Positions 1-7,921 of a stretch of DNA of 64,000 bases are shown one piece after another (position 1 is the first letter of the stretch; every line of letters starts with the position of its first letter). Origin of the DNA: an uncultured archaeon (GTDB taxonomy: Archaea; Thermoproteota; EX4484-205; JAAOZP01); NCBI GenBank assembly GCA_938045545.1, contig CALIBN010000015.1:20962-84961 (forward strand), read 5' to 3'. Made by a program: the position numbers and the translations under genes. The notes below the pieces were generated by a model that worked only from the letters and a program-made list of their open reading frames with translations, had not been told where the DNA came from and ran no database searches.

Positions 1-465
1 GGTTCAAAAGCCAATTGCTTGGAGGCGGCTAATCTGTTCAACGAAATTTCTGGAAAGCTTAGGAAAGAGGGTATGAGGGTCGGCTACCATAATCACATGT
101 TAGAATTCAAAACCATTAACGGCGAGAGAATATGGGACTTGTTCTTCAGCTCCACGATCCCCGAGGTGGTGATGCAGCTGGACACTGGGAACGCGATGCA
201 TGGAGGAGTCGATGCTGAGGGCATTCTGGAGATAATCCGGAAATACCCTGGCAGAGCCGTAACCGTGCATGTGAAAGAGTATTCCTCTAAAGACCCTAAG
301 GCAGTGATTGGGGAAGGGGAAATGAAGTGGCGCGAATTCTTCGAGCTCTGTAGAACAGTGGGTGGAACCGAGTGGTATATTGTTGAGCAGGAGAGCTATG
401 CCTATTCTCCTCTCGAATGCGTTAAGCGTTGCATAGAAAACCTTAAAAGAATGAGGCTTGTATAG
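1..465 (+). CDS. Sugar phosphate isomerase/epimerase-like TIM barrel (5' partial)
   Basis: This is the C-terminal part of a xylose-isomerase-like TIM-barrel protein. The frame is open to base 1, so the gene begins upstream of the window, and the TTG at 19 is probably internal. Metal-site style motifs are visible: HNHMLEF, then LDTGNA (Asp ligand), TVHVKE (His ligand) and VEQES (Glu ligand). These are typical of the AP-endonuclease-2/sugar isomerase fold that epimerises keto-sugars or isomerises sugar phosphates. The substrate cannot be told from this fragment. It ends 260 bases before a separately promoted gene. Confidence 0.8.
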   Translation, partial: GSKANCLEAANLFNEISGKLRKEGMRVGYHNHMLEFKTINGERIWDLFFSSTIPEVVMQLDTGNAMHGGVDAEGILEIIRKYPGRAVTVHVKEYSSKDPKAVIGEGEMKWREFFELCRTVGGTEWYIVEQESYAYSPLECVKRCIENLKRMRLV

Positions 466-680
466 CGGCCTATCCAAATCAATTTTTTAAAGGATTGCCA
501 CAAAGCCTAGATCTGTCCTATAAAGATTAAATTTAAGGCTTTACACATCAAAAATGTAACGCGTGCTAAAAGGCGAATACTAAAATTATCAAGTTGGGAA
601 TAGAAGTGGTAGAAACGACAGCTATTACTGAAGAAAAATTCCAGTTGAAATAAGAATCTAGAAGGCTAAAGTTTAAAAAG

Positions 681-719
681 ACATATAAACTTTAAAATCT
701 TAGAAAATTGGGAGGAGGA
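681..719 (+). promoter_or_regulatory. Promoter and ribosome binding site of the MetF-like gene
   Basis: An archaeal TATA-type box (ACATATAAAC, 681-690) is followed by a strong purine-rich Shine-Dalgarno (GGAGGAGG, 711-718) nine bases before the ATG at 728. This supports independent transcription of the gene and its start. Confidence 0.5.
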
Positions 720-727
720 ATGAGTAA

Positions 728-1516
728 ATGAAGATATTGTATGAATTTATTCCCAAAGCGAACTTTATAGATTTAGCAGAAGAAATAAAGGATCTAGTGG
801 ACGGTTTAAACATTACCGATAGCGCAGGAGGGATACCTGCTCCCAGTGCTACTGCAGTAGCCTGCGCGCTTAAGATAAAGTATCCTCAAAAAATAATGAT
901 TCCCATGCTGATTACTAATTATAAGGGACCAGTCGAAATCGCTGCTGTAGCAAGTGCTTGCGAAGCCTTAGGGATTTATGGAATGGTACCTGATCCGGGA
1001 GACGCTCCCAGATACGGATATCCAATAAGGACAAGAAAAGACGGAACCTGTGAAATTCTTTCTGATAAAGAGGAGATTGAAAGATTTAGACGCGCAACCG
1101 GTCCTGCGGAAGAAGTTAGGGAATTTCTGCGTAATATCGTAAAGATAAAAAAGTTAAAATTAGGCTGTCTCTTAACTAGTCGTAGACCTACGGAAGAGGC
1201 TATTACACGCATAAGGGATGCTTGGGATTTCTGCCTTTTTTTGCGCTTAGAAAAGACCTCTTTGCCAAAGTTAAAAGAATTAGCTTCGGAGTGTAAAAAT
1301 TTAGGAAAACCCATTTATCCGTATTTTGTAGTTGAGACGCCTAAAAATAAAAAGATTCTGGAAAGAATCGGATGGCCTTCTACAACGACCTTAGAAAAAG
1401 CAGAGGAATTCGCAGCCGAACTACAAGGTATTGTAGACGGCATAATCTCTACTTGCCTAGGAGATCTGGAGGCAGATAAAAAGCTACTTGATAAACTACA
1501 GAAATTCAGGGAATAG
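728..1516 (+). CDS. Methylenetetrahydrofolate reductase-like protein
   Basis: A 262-residue single-domain TIM barrel resembling MetF, which reduces 5,10-methylene-THF to 5-methyl-THF. The motif NITDSAGGIPAPSATAVA (about residues 28-45) matches the folate/flavin-binding strand seen near the start of MetF proteins, and the MVPDPGDAP segment follows. The length suits the short archaeal/acetogen type with no N-terminal extension. The gene lies just upstream of formate-THF ligase and a MtrH homologue, so a C1 role is the natural reading. Codon use is more A+T-rich than in the neighbours (frequent AAA, ATA, TTA), a hint of separate origin. No MetV or other redox partner is visible nearby. An unrelated TIM-barrel function is possible. 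Confidence 0.65.
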   Translation: MKILYEFIPKANFIDLAEEIKDLVDGLNITDSAGGIPAPSATAVACALKIKYPQKIMIPMLITNYKGPVEIAAVASACEALGIYGMVPDPGDAPRYGYPIRTRKDGTCEILSDKEEIERFRRATGPAEEVREFLRNIVKIKKLKLGCLLTSRRPTEEAITRIRDAWDFCLFLRLEKTSLPKLKELASECKNLGKPIYPYFVVETPKNKKILERIGWPSTTTLEKAEEFAAELQGIVDGIISTCLGDLEADKKLLDKLQKFRE

Positions 1517-1832
1517 GACGGTAAAGAGATAAGAAAACTTATTTATTTGTGAAACGCGTGGTCCTTTGCTTAGGGAAAAGAGTTATGCTGAGAAGTGTGA
1601 AAACTGCGTCGGAGAGTAAAATTTAATTAAGCGGATGCTTCTACAGGCAGACGCTAGCGCACTGAGCCATGGAGAAGATGCTCTCATAAGCTATTTTAGG
1701 CACGCCCTGTGGATTGGAAGGGACTTTAGACATATAGAAGTCATTAAAAAGCTGATGGCATAAGTCGCCCCATGATTTCAGAAAGCCTTAAATGTTAGCT
1801 ATTTGCCATCATGGGAAAAGGAGGCGTTGATA
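1517..1832. other. Gene-poor stretch with one short open frame
   Basis: No established gene is seen. A 42-codon frame (ATG 1635, TAA 1761-1763) contains an amphipathic, basic segment (FRHALWIGRDFRHIEVIKKL) and could be the tail of a lost gene. It has no clear ribosome binding site. Confidence 0.3.
1819..1826 (+). promoter_or_regulatory. Ribosome binding site fixing the fhs start
   Basis: AGGAGGCG lies about seven bases before the ATG at 1833. This favours that start over the in-frame TTG at 1803, which would add ten poorly conserved residues. Confidence 0.6.
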
Positions 1833-3569
1833 ATGCCGGTGAAAAAGAGCTGGCCAGTGCCTAGTGATATTGAGATCGCTTACAAAGCCGAGCTTTACCC
1901 GATTAAGAAGGTTGCAGAGCATATTGGGATTCTAGAGGAAGAGCTTGACAGTCACGGGAAATATATTGCTAAGGTTGATTACAAAAGCATTCTCAACAGG
2001 CTGAATAATAGGCCCCGCGGCAAATTGATTATCGTAACGGCAATCACCCCCACGCCCCTCGGCGAGGGGAAAACAACCGTTTCAATAGGCTTGGGCCAAG
2101 CCTTCCATGAAAGGGGTTTAAAGGTTATTAACACTCTGCGCGAACCCTCTAAGGGCGTTACCTTTGGAGTAAAAGGCGGTGCAACTGGCGGCGGCTACTC
2201 CCAAGTATTACCAATGGATAGGATTAATCTTAATTTCACGGGAGACATATCGGCCGTGGAGATTGCCCATAACCTTTGTGCAGCAGCCATAGATGCTAGC
2301 ATACTTCACGGAAATCCTTTAAGCATCGACCCCCTGTCAATCGAATGGCCCTATTGCATGGATGTGGAGGCTAGGGCTCTAAGACGAGCCGTCATAGGAT
2401 TAGGAGGAAGGTCAAACGGTTACCCTAGGGAGACGCGTTGGAGCATAACTGTGGCAACTGAAACGGCAGCCATCCATGCGTTGGCCACTGGGTTGGAAGA
2501 CTTAAGGAAAAGGCTTGGAAAAGCCGTCGTCGCCTACACCTATAGTGGGAAACCAGTAACGTGTGAAGAACTTGGAGTGGCCGGGGCCATGGCCGCTCTA
2601 CTCGTGGAAGCCATTAAGCCTAATCTAGTTCAATCCACAGAAGGCCACGCCGTTTTAGTCCATGGATTTCCGTTTGCAAACATAGCGCACGGGACCAACT
2701 CGATCATAGCTGATTTAGTGGCTTTGAAGCTTGCGGATTACGTTATCTGCGAAACCGGGTTTGGCTCTGAATGCGGCTTCTCCAAGTTCTGCGACATTGT
2801 ATGCCGCCAGTCTCCCGAGATAAGGCCCGATTGCGCCGTTATCGTCTGCACGATTAGAGCACTTAAAGAACACGGCGGTGCCTTCCTGCTTCGCCCAGGA
2901 ATGCCCTATAGGAAAGTCAAGAGGGCGGCTGAAACGGAAAATCTTCAAGCGGTCGAGAAAGGCTGCGAGAATCTGGCTAGACACATAGAAATAGTCCATA
3001 AATACGGTATTCCAGCCGTAGTTGCCATAAACAGGTTTATCACGGATACCGATAGCGAGATAAGGCTGGTGTGTGAAAAAGCCATCGAGGCTGGCGCCGA
3101 TGGTGTTGCCGTCGTAGATCCCTGGTCTAAAGGAGGCGAGGGTTGCCAGGAACTTGTTGATAAGGTTCTTGAAGCGATGAAGAAGCCGCGTGAGCTGAAG
3201 TTTCTTTATCCCGCTGAAGCCCCTATCAAGGAGAAAATCGAGACCATAGCTACTGAACTCTATGGGGCAGAAGACGTGAAATATTCGCCTGAAGCAGAGG
3301 AAAAAATAGAGTTTTACAACAGCCTTGGATACGACCGGTTTCCTGTAAACATGGCTAAAACACCCCTCTCCCTTTCTCACGACCCGCTCTGGAAAAACGT
3401 CCCTAAGAACTACACGTTTCCAGTCAACGACATACTCGCCTTCGTTGGAGCCGGTTTCCTTATCCCGATATGTGGCGAAATACAGTTGATGCCAGGCCTC
3501 CCGAGAAAACCCGCCTTCCTAAGGATCGATGTGGAAACGGAAACTGGAAGGATAAGAGGCCTCTTCTAG
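1833..3569 (+). CDS. fhs: Formate--tetrahydrofolate ligase
   Basis: Cytosolic ATP-dependent enzyme joining formate to THF to give 10-formyl-THF, the entry step of formate into the folate branch of C1 metabolism. The P-loop TPTPLGEGKTT lies at about residues 72-82. The family signature EPSKGVTFGVKGGA follows, then GGGYSQVLPMD and NLNFTGD. From the ATG at 1833 the protein is 578 residues, close to the usual 555-580. Archaea mostly use tetrahydromethanopterin, so fhs beside folD, purN, folC and a MetF-like gene points to an operating folate pathway. The next gene on the same strand, MtrH-like, has its own promoter 155 bases downstream. Confidence 0.97.
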   Translation: MPVKKSWPVPSDIEIAYKAELYPIKKVAEHIGILEEELDSHGKYIAKVDYKSILNRLNNRPRGKLIIVTAITPTPLGEGKTTVSIGLGQAFHERGLKVINTLREPSKGVTFGVKGGATGGGYSQVLPMDRINLNFTGDISAVEIAHNLCAAAIDASILHGNPLSIDPLSIEWPYCMDVEARALRRAVIGLGGRSNGYPRETRWSITVATETAAIHALATGLEDLRKRLGKAVVAYTYSGKPVTCEELGVAGAMAALLVEAIKPNLVQSTEGHAVLVHGFPFANIAHGTNSIIADLVALKLADYVICETGFGSECGFSKFCDIVCRQSPEIRPDCAVIVCTIRALKEHGGAFLLRPGMPYRKVKRAAETENLQAVEKGCENLARHIEIVHKYGIPAVVAINRFITDTDSEIRLVCEKAIEAGADGVAVVDPWSKGGEGCQELVDKVLEAMKKPRELKFLYPAEAPIKEKIETIATELYGAEDVKYSPEAEEKIEFYNSLGYDRFPVNMAKTPLSLSHDPLWKNVPKNYTFPVNDILAFVGAGFLIPICGEIQLMPGLPRKPAFLRIDVETETGRIRGLF

Positions 3570-3687
3570 AGTATCCGGCCACGATGTCCTTCAACTTTCC
3601 GAGCTGGCTATGATGAGGTGTTAAACGACCGTTAAGAGGGCTTCCCCAGCCCAACCATTATAATTAACGTTTAGCGAGGACTCTAAA

Positions 3688-3720
3688 AGTATAAAAAGGT
3701 GAATAGATGAAGAGGGTGAG
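3688..3720 (+). promoter_or_regulatory. Promoter and ribosome binding site of the mtrH-like gene
   Basis: A TATA box (AGTATAAAAAG, around 3689-3699) and a purine-rich stretch (AGAGGGTGAG, 3711-3720) precede the ATG at 3724. The gene is therefore likely transcribed separately from fhs. Confidence 0.5.
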
Positions 3721-3723
3721 AAA

Positions 3724-4632
3724 ATGTTCAGGTTTAAGCAGGAGCAGAAAATCTACGATATCGCTGGCGTGAAGGTTGGCGGTCAGCCGGGTCAACTACC
3801 TACTGTAATGATAGGAAGCATATTCTATGGCAAACAGAAAATATTTGAGGACGAGAGGACTGGAGCATTCTCTAAAGAAAAGGCTGAAGAGCTGTTGAAT
3901 AAGGAGAAGGAAGTATCTGACAAAACCGGTAATCCTAGGATTGTAGACGTATGCTGCACTTGGCCCCAAGCTTTTGGGAAACTCATAGAGTTCGTGGCCG
4001 ACACGATCGACGGTCCCTTCGCTATAGATGGAACAACTGAGGAGGCGAGGATTGCAGGAGCCAAATACGTTGGTGAAGCCGGTTTATCTGAGCGCGTCGT
4101 CTACAACTCGATAATGCCGCATATTAAAGAGGCTGAGATATCTGCGATCAGGGAGGCGAGGATTAAATCCGCCGTCTTACTAACGTATAACGCTAAAAAC
4201 CCCACGATAGCCGGGCGTATGCAGATGCTTGACGAGCTTTTAGCCTTAGCCTCAAAAGCAGGCGTCGAGAGAATCCTAGTTGATACGACTGTTCTCGACA
4301 TCCCCGACCCAGGACCGGTAAGCAAAGTCGTCTACCTGGTGAAGGAGAAATACGGTCTACCGGCCGGGGCCGGAACGCATAACGCAGTCCAGAGGTGGAA
4401 CAGGATGCGCAGACTAGATAGAACACTTTTCTCCATTGCGAGTAGCGTAGCCGACGTGGCTCCCATATTCATGGGGGCGAACTTCGTAATATATGGGCCG
4501 ATAGAGAATGCTTCCAACGCGTATTTCCACTGTGCATTGGCCGACGCCTATGTGGCTTACAGCGTGCGGCAGGAGTTTGGAATAAGACCATTAACTAGCA
4601 ACCATCCGCTGTTCAAAATATTCAAAGAGTAG
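3724..4632 (+). CDS. mtrH: MtrH-like tetrahydropterin:corrinoid methyltransferase
   Basis: A 302-residue homologue of MtrH, the subunit of the methanogen Mtr complex that moves a methyl group from tetrahydromethanopterin to a corrinoid. Family blocks are present: GVKVGGQPGQLPTVMIGSIF at the start, RIVDVCCTWPQAF, FAIDGTTEEARIAGAKYVG, ILVDTTVLDIPDPGPVS and GAGTHNAVQRW. No other Mtr subunit is encoded in the window. Stand-alone MtrH proteins are known in non-methanogenic archaea and bacteria, where they act with separate corrinoid proteins. Here the partner pterin is inferred to be THF, because all neighbouring enzymes are folate enzymes. A corrinoid partner must lie elsewhere. Confidence 0.93.
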   Translation: MFRFKQEQKIYDIAGVKVGGQPGQLPTVMIGSIFYGKQKIFEDERTGAFSKEKAEELLNKEKEVSDKTGNPRIVDVCCTWPQAFGKLIEFVADTIDGPFAIDGTTEEARIAGAKYVGEAGLSERVVYNSIMPHIKEAEISAIREARIKSAVLLTYNAKNPTIAGRMQMLDELLALASKAGVERILVDTTVLDIPDPGPVSKVVYLVKEKYGLPAGAGTHNAVQRWNRMRRLDRTLFSIASSVADVAPIFMGANFVIYGPIENASNAYFHCALADAYVAYSVRQEFGIRPLTSNHPLFKIFKE

Positions 4633-4754
4633 AGAACGCAGCAGAGGCAGATAGGATTAGCGTTTAACATTCGCTACTCCTGCCTAAGTTTATGCGGTTT
4701 CCCCTCCGTGTCATCACCGAGACGTGATCGTAAAGTTGTCGGTTAGGAAAACTT

Positions 4755-5402
4755 TCAATCCCTGTGGTTCGAAAGGGGTTTCGTCTCCGCTTCGCGAAGT
4801 ATCCTAGTCTTCCCCTGCTCAACTATGATTCTTCCCTCCTGGAAAAGACGGATCCCTTCCACCAAGACCTCACCCTCAGCCTCTTGAACCCTCCTCTTCA
4901 AAGACTCCTCATCGTCATCCTCCCTCACTTCAACAGCCTTCTGCAATATTATTGGTCCAGCATCCATTTTCTCATCAACGAAGTGGAGAGTACAGCCTGT
5001 AATCTTCACGCCGGATTCAAGCACCGCGCGATGGACGTTCAGGTCCCAACCTGGAAAGGCGGGTAGAAGAGAAGGATGAATGTTCATAATCCTATTCCTA
5101 AACTTTTTCACGAACTGGGGGCTTAAGAGCCTGTTATAGCCTATGAGCAGTACGAGGTCAACCTTCCTACGCTCAAGCTCTAGGGCGACCTCCATATCGT
5201 ACTCCGCAGGATCCTTACCCTTAGGATCTATGAATATCGCTTCTATACCGTTCCGTCTCGCCCGCTCCAGCGCATACGCATTCTTCTTATTGCTTATGAG
5301 GCAGACTATTTCAGCGTTTAACCTCTTGTGTCTTATCGCCTCCAAGATGGCCTCCATATCGGTGGCGCGGGTTGATGCGAGTATGCCTATCCTAAGCAAC
5401 AC
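4755..5402 (-). CDS. purN: Phosphoribosylglycinamide formyltransferase (PurN type)
   Basis: Transfers formyl from 10-formyl-THF to GAR in purine synthesis. The formyltransferase core is clear: MNIHPSLLPAFPG supplies the catalytic Asn and His, and GCTLHFVDEKMDAGPII supplies the catalytic Asp region. The last 30 residues form a charged tail. Two starts are possible. The ATG at 5423 overlaps folD by 22 bases and has no ribosome binding site. The GTG at 5402 shares its first base with the folD stop and has GAGG upstream. The GTG is preferred, giving about 215 residues and the normal N-terminus with RIGILAST. It forms a two-gene operon with folD. Confidence 0.9.
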   Translation of the reverse strand: MLLRIGILASTRATDMEAILEAIRHKRLNAEIVCLISNKKNAYALERARRNGIEAIFIDPKGKDPAEYDMEVALELERRKVDLVLLIGYNRLLSPQFVKKFRNRIMNIHPSLLPAFPGWDLNVHRAVLESGVKITGCTLHFVDEKMDAGPIILQKAVEVREDDDEESLKRRVQEAEGEVLVEGIRLFQEGRIIVEQGKTRILREAETKPLSNHRD

Positions 5403-6235
5403 TACGAGGCCTCGGAGGCGCATTCAACCAGATTCCGTATGATGGTCGCGACCGTCACCGGGCCCACTCCACCTGGAACCGGTGTTATCGCAGACACTTT
5501 TTGGGAAACGCTTTGAAAATCCACATCCCCCACGAGAGTGCCTTCGACGAAGCTGGTTCCAGCATCGATCACTACAGAACCCTCACCGACCATTTTGTCG
5601 GTTATGAGCCTCGGGACACCGGTTGCAGAGATTAATACATCCGCTTTCAATGTCTTCTCGCTCAGGTTTTTAGTCTTGATGTGGCAAACGGTTACTGTTG
5701 CCATTCGTGAGGTAAGCATTGCAAAAAGGGGCCTTCCTACGAGTATGCTGTTGTTCACGATGACGACGTCGGCACCTTCTACGTTAATTCCATACCATTC
5801 CAAAATCCTGATCACAGCGTTTGCCGTCGCCGTGGGCTTGGCTTCCAAGCCGGATAACAATCTTCCCAGGTTTAATGGATGCAGGCCGTCAACATCCTTC
5901 TTAATGTCTAAGGCTTCCAATACGTTTAGCGTCGACACGTTTTTCGGAAGGGGTAGTTGAACAACTATCCCATGAACACCCGTATCCTTATTCAATTCCT
6001 TTATGAGCGAGATGAGCTCGGCTTCAGATGGATCGTTAAGCTCATGCACCACCGCTTTCCCCCCTACAGAGTTGCAGGCTTTAACCTTCATTTTAACGAA
6101 AGAATCCTGTGCCTTTGAACCCGAGGCCTTTATGATGTGCAGCGATGGCGTGAAGCCCAGTTTCTCGATCCTCGCCTTAGCCTCAGCTAGAATCGCGTCG
6201 GCCACGGGCTTTCCGCTCAATATCTTAGCCGCCAT
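5402..6235 (-). CDS. folD: Methylene-THF dehydrogenase/methenyl-THF cyclohydrolase
   Basis: Bifunctional enzyme interconverting 5,10-methylene-, methenyl- and 10-formyl-THF. It is 277 residues, the standard length. QLPLP, KDVDG, VVIDAG, GDVDF and ITPVPGGVGPVT are all intact, and the catalytic Lys is K50 in FVKMKVKAC. Two departures stand out. The active-site Tyr that normally precedes this Lys by four residues is Phe (F46). The usual nucleotide-site GRS-x-VGKP block reads NNSILVGRP, and PCTP reads PTAT. Dinucleotide preference or the balance of the two activities may therefore differ from bacterial FolD. It is transcribed with purN downstream. Confidence 0.95.
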   Translation of the reverse strand: MAAKILSGKPVADAILAEAKARIEKLGFTPSLHIIKASGSKAQDSFVKMKVKACNSVGGKAVVHELNDPSEAELISLIKELNKDTGVHGIVVQLPLPKNVSTLNVLEALDIKKDVDGLHPLNLGRLLSGLEAKPTATANAVIRILEWYGINVEGADVVIVNNSILVGRPLFAMLTSRMATVTVCHIKTKNLSEKTLKADVLISATGVPRLITDKMVGEGSVVIDAGTSFVEGTLVGDVDFQSVSQKVSAITPVPGGVGPVTVATIIRNLVECASEAS

Positions 6236-6540
6236 CAGGAATCACCGCAGCCCCTGTAAATCGCGACCCTCGATGCTGATGAATGCCACTTGCCACTAGG
6301 AGAGATGTGTCTACGAGTCATACTGGGGCTTACTTTCCAACAGTTGGAGTGATGCCCACTCCTAGTGTCAGCCTCATCAACCTTCACCAGTTCTCTAAAC
6401 CAGTGAGACATCGTGTCCTTCTTCAAACACATGCGTCCTTATAAATGCTTCGATTACATTGCTCCATCAGTCAAAATTTTATAAACTATTAGTCCCGGCG
6501 ATGAGTTTTAAAATATGAATTTCTAGTATTCATGAAACGT

Positions 6541-6547
6541 TTTTATA
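6541..6547 (+). promoter_or_regulatory. TATA box of the cyclo-ligase fusion gene
   Basis: TTTTATA lies about 28 bases before the ATG at 6572, the spacing expected for a leaderless or near-leaderless archaeal transcript. No Shine-Dalgarno is visible. Confidence 0.45.
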
Positions 6548-6571
6548 GGGAACTCTTTTCACAATTTGAGA

Positions 6572-7921
6572 ATGGGCGAGGAATCCGGCAACGCTAAGAA
6601 TGAATTCAGGAAATTAGCAAGAGAGAGGATTCTAGCGATGTCGGAACAGCAGAGGAAGAATAAGAGCTTGAAGGCAGTTTCCAACCTTAAAAGTCTAGAT
6701 GAGTTTTCGAGAGCAAAATGTGTCATGGTGTATGTTTCAAAGAAGGATGAAGTCGATACGATCGGGCTCATTACTGACATGTTGAAATCCGGTAAAAGAG
6801 TTGCAGTACCCTTCGTAGATGAGGAAAGAATGGAGCTGATTCCCTGTGAAATATCAAACCTCGAAGAACTAGCTGTTGGAACATTCGGTGTGATGGAGCC
6901 GGATCCCGGGAATTTGAGAATCGTTAACACTGAGGAAATAGACGTCGTTGTCGTCCCAGGTATGGCTTTCGACAGAAATTGCAACAGGCTTGGCAGAGGG
7001 AAAGGTTACTTCGACAGGTTTTTAAAGAGACTTAACGGAGGGAAGAAAGTAATCGGTTTAGCCTTCTCAGAACAGGTTTTTGACAGCATACCGGTTGAAG
7101 AGAACGATGCGAAGGTCGACATCGTGGTTACGGAATCCAGCATCATAAGGTGCGACGCTGGAGGGCCAAGATCTGGTTTAAGCAGGAAAAAATTCGACGT
7201 GCATAAACTTGCCACCTCTTCCCTGTTCATGGCACTCTTCATCGTGCTTAGGGCAGTCCCAACCTTCCCAATCATAGGGGTACCTGGAGGAAGCTTCCCG
7301 GTTTCAGATGTCATTCTGCCGCTTTACGGAGTCTTGCTCGAGCCTGTTCACGGCGCCACCGTAATCCTCTTAGGAACAATCCTAGGTTTCTTAATAAAGC
7401 CTCCCAGGTTTCTTTACCTGGACTTCCTACCGCCGCTGGTTAACACTTTGACAGTAAGTCTGCTCTGGAGGAGGAAGACGTGGTTAGCACTCCTCATCTA
7501 TGTTTCCGTATTAGCCGTTTTCATGACAGGGCCTTTTAGCCTGATACTTATACACCTCGACCTTCCAGGCTTAGAGGCAGATTTGCCATTCCACTGGCTG
7601 CACCTCACAGCAATACCCGTCTCCCTGATTCTCATCAGGCTTGGAAATTTTAAACATAAGGCTGATCCAATTGCATTGAAGTTTTCAGGATGCGCTTTAC
7701 TCGGAACCATGGGGCAACACTCTATGGGTAGTGCACTATTTGGATACGTGTTCGGTCTAACCGGGATGATAAATAGAGAGGGGTTTGAGAAAATCTGGTA
7801 TACGGTATTCTGGATATATCCTATAGAGAGGATGCTTCTAGTCTTGGTGAGCACGCTGGTTGGAGTCCCGGCCATCCGAGTATTGACAAGGATAATATGG
7901 AGGCCTCAGAACCCATCGTAA
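6572..7921 (+). CDS. 5-formyltetrahydrofolate cyclo-ligase fused to an ECF S-component-like membrane domain
   Basis: The N-terminal ~190 residues are a 5-FTHF cyclo-ligase, which converts folinate back to methenyl-THF using ATP. The diagnostic block GRGKGYFDRFLKR and the preceding VVVPGMAFD are present. After a short basic linker, residues ~205-445 form an integral membrane domain with about six helices. It carries the PVSDVILPLYGVLLEP and GATVILLGTILGFL pattern of ECF-type substrate-binding (S) components. The two halves are in one uninterrupted frame with no start-like site between them. The start is ATG 6572, six bases inside a TTG alternative. The gene overlaps folC tail to tail by 16 bases. 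A folate or precursor transport role for the membrane half is inference. Confidence 0.88.
   Translation: MGEESGNAKNEFRKLARERILAMSEQQRKNKSLKAVSNLKSLDEFSRAKCVMVYVSKKDEVDTIGLITDMLKSGKRVAVPFVDEERMELIPCEISNLEELAVGTFGVMEPDPGNLRIVNTEEIDVVVVPGMAFDRNCNRLGRGKGYFDRFLKRLNGGKKVIGLAFSEQVFDSIPVEENDAKVDIVVTESSIIRCDAGGPRSGLSRKKFDVHKLATSSLFMALFIVLRAVPTFPIIGVPGGSFPVSDVILPLYGVLLEPVHGATVILLGTILGFLIKPPRFLYLDFLPPLVNTLTVSLLWRRKTWLALLIYVSVLAVFMTGPFSLILIHLDLPGLEADLPFHWLHLTAIPVSLILIRLGNFKHKADPIALKFSGCALLGTMGQHSMGSALFGYVFGLTGMINREGFEKIWYTVFWIYPIERMLLVLVSTLVGVPAIRVLTRIIWRPQNPS

Noticed and set aside
2715..3380. Long antisense frame inside fhs
   Set aside because: It is a shadow of the strongly conserved formate-THF ligase frame, with no independent signals.
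6235..6432. 65-codon frame upstream of folD on the minus strand
   Set aside because: No start signals, no family features and a composition unlike a protein (Ser/His/Arg-rich). It is treated as upstream leader sequence. No known riboswitch could be recognised in it.
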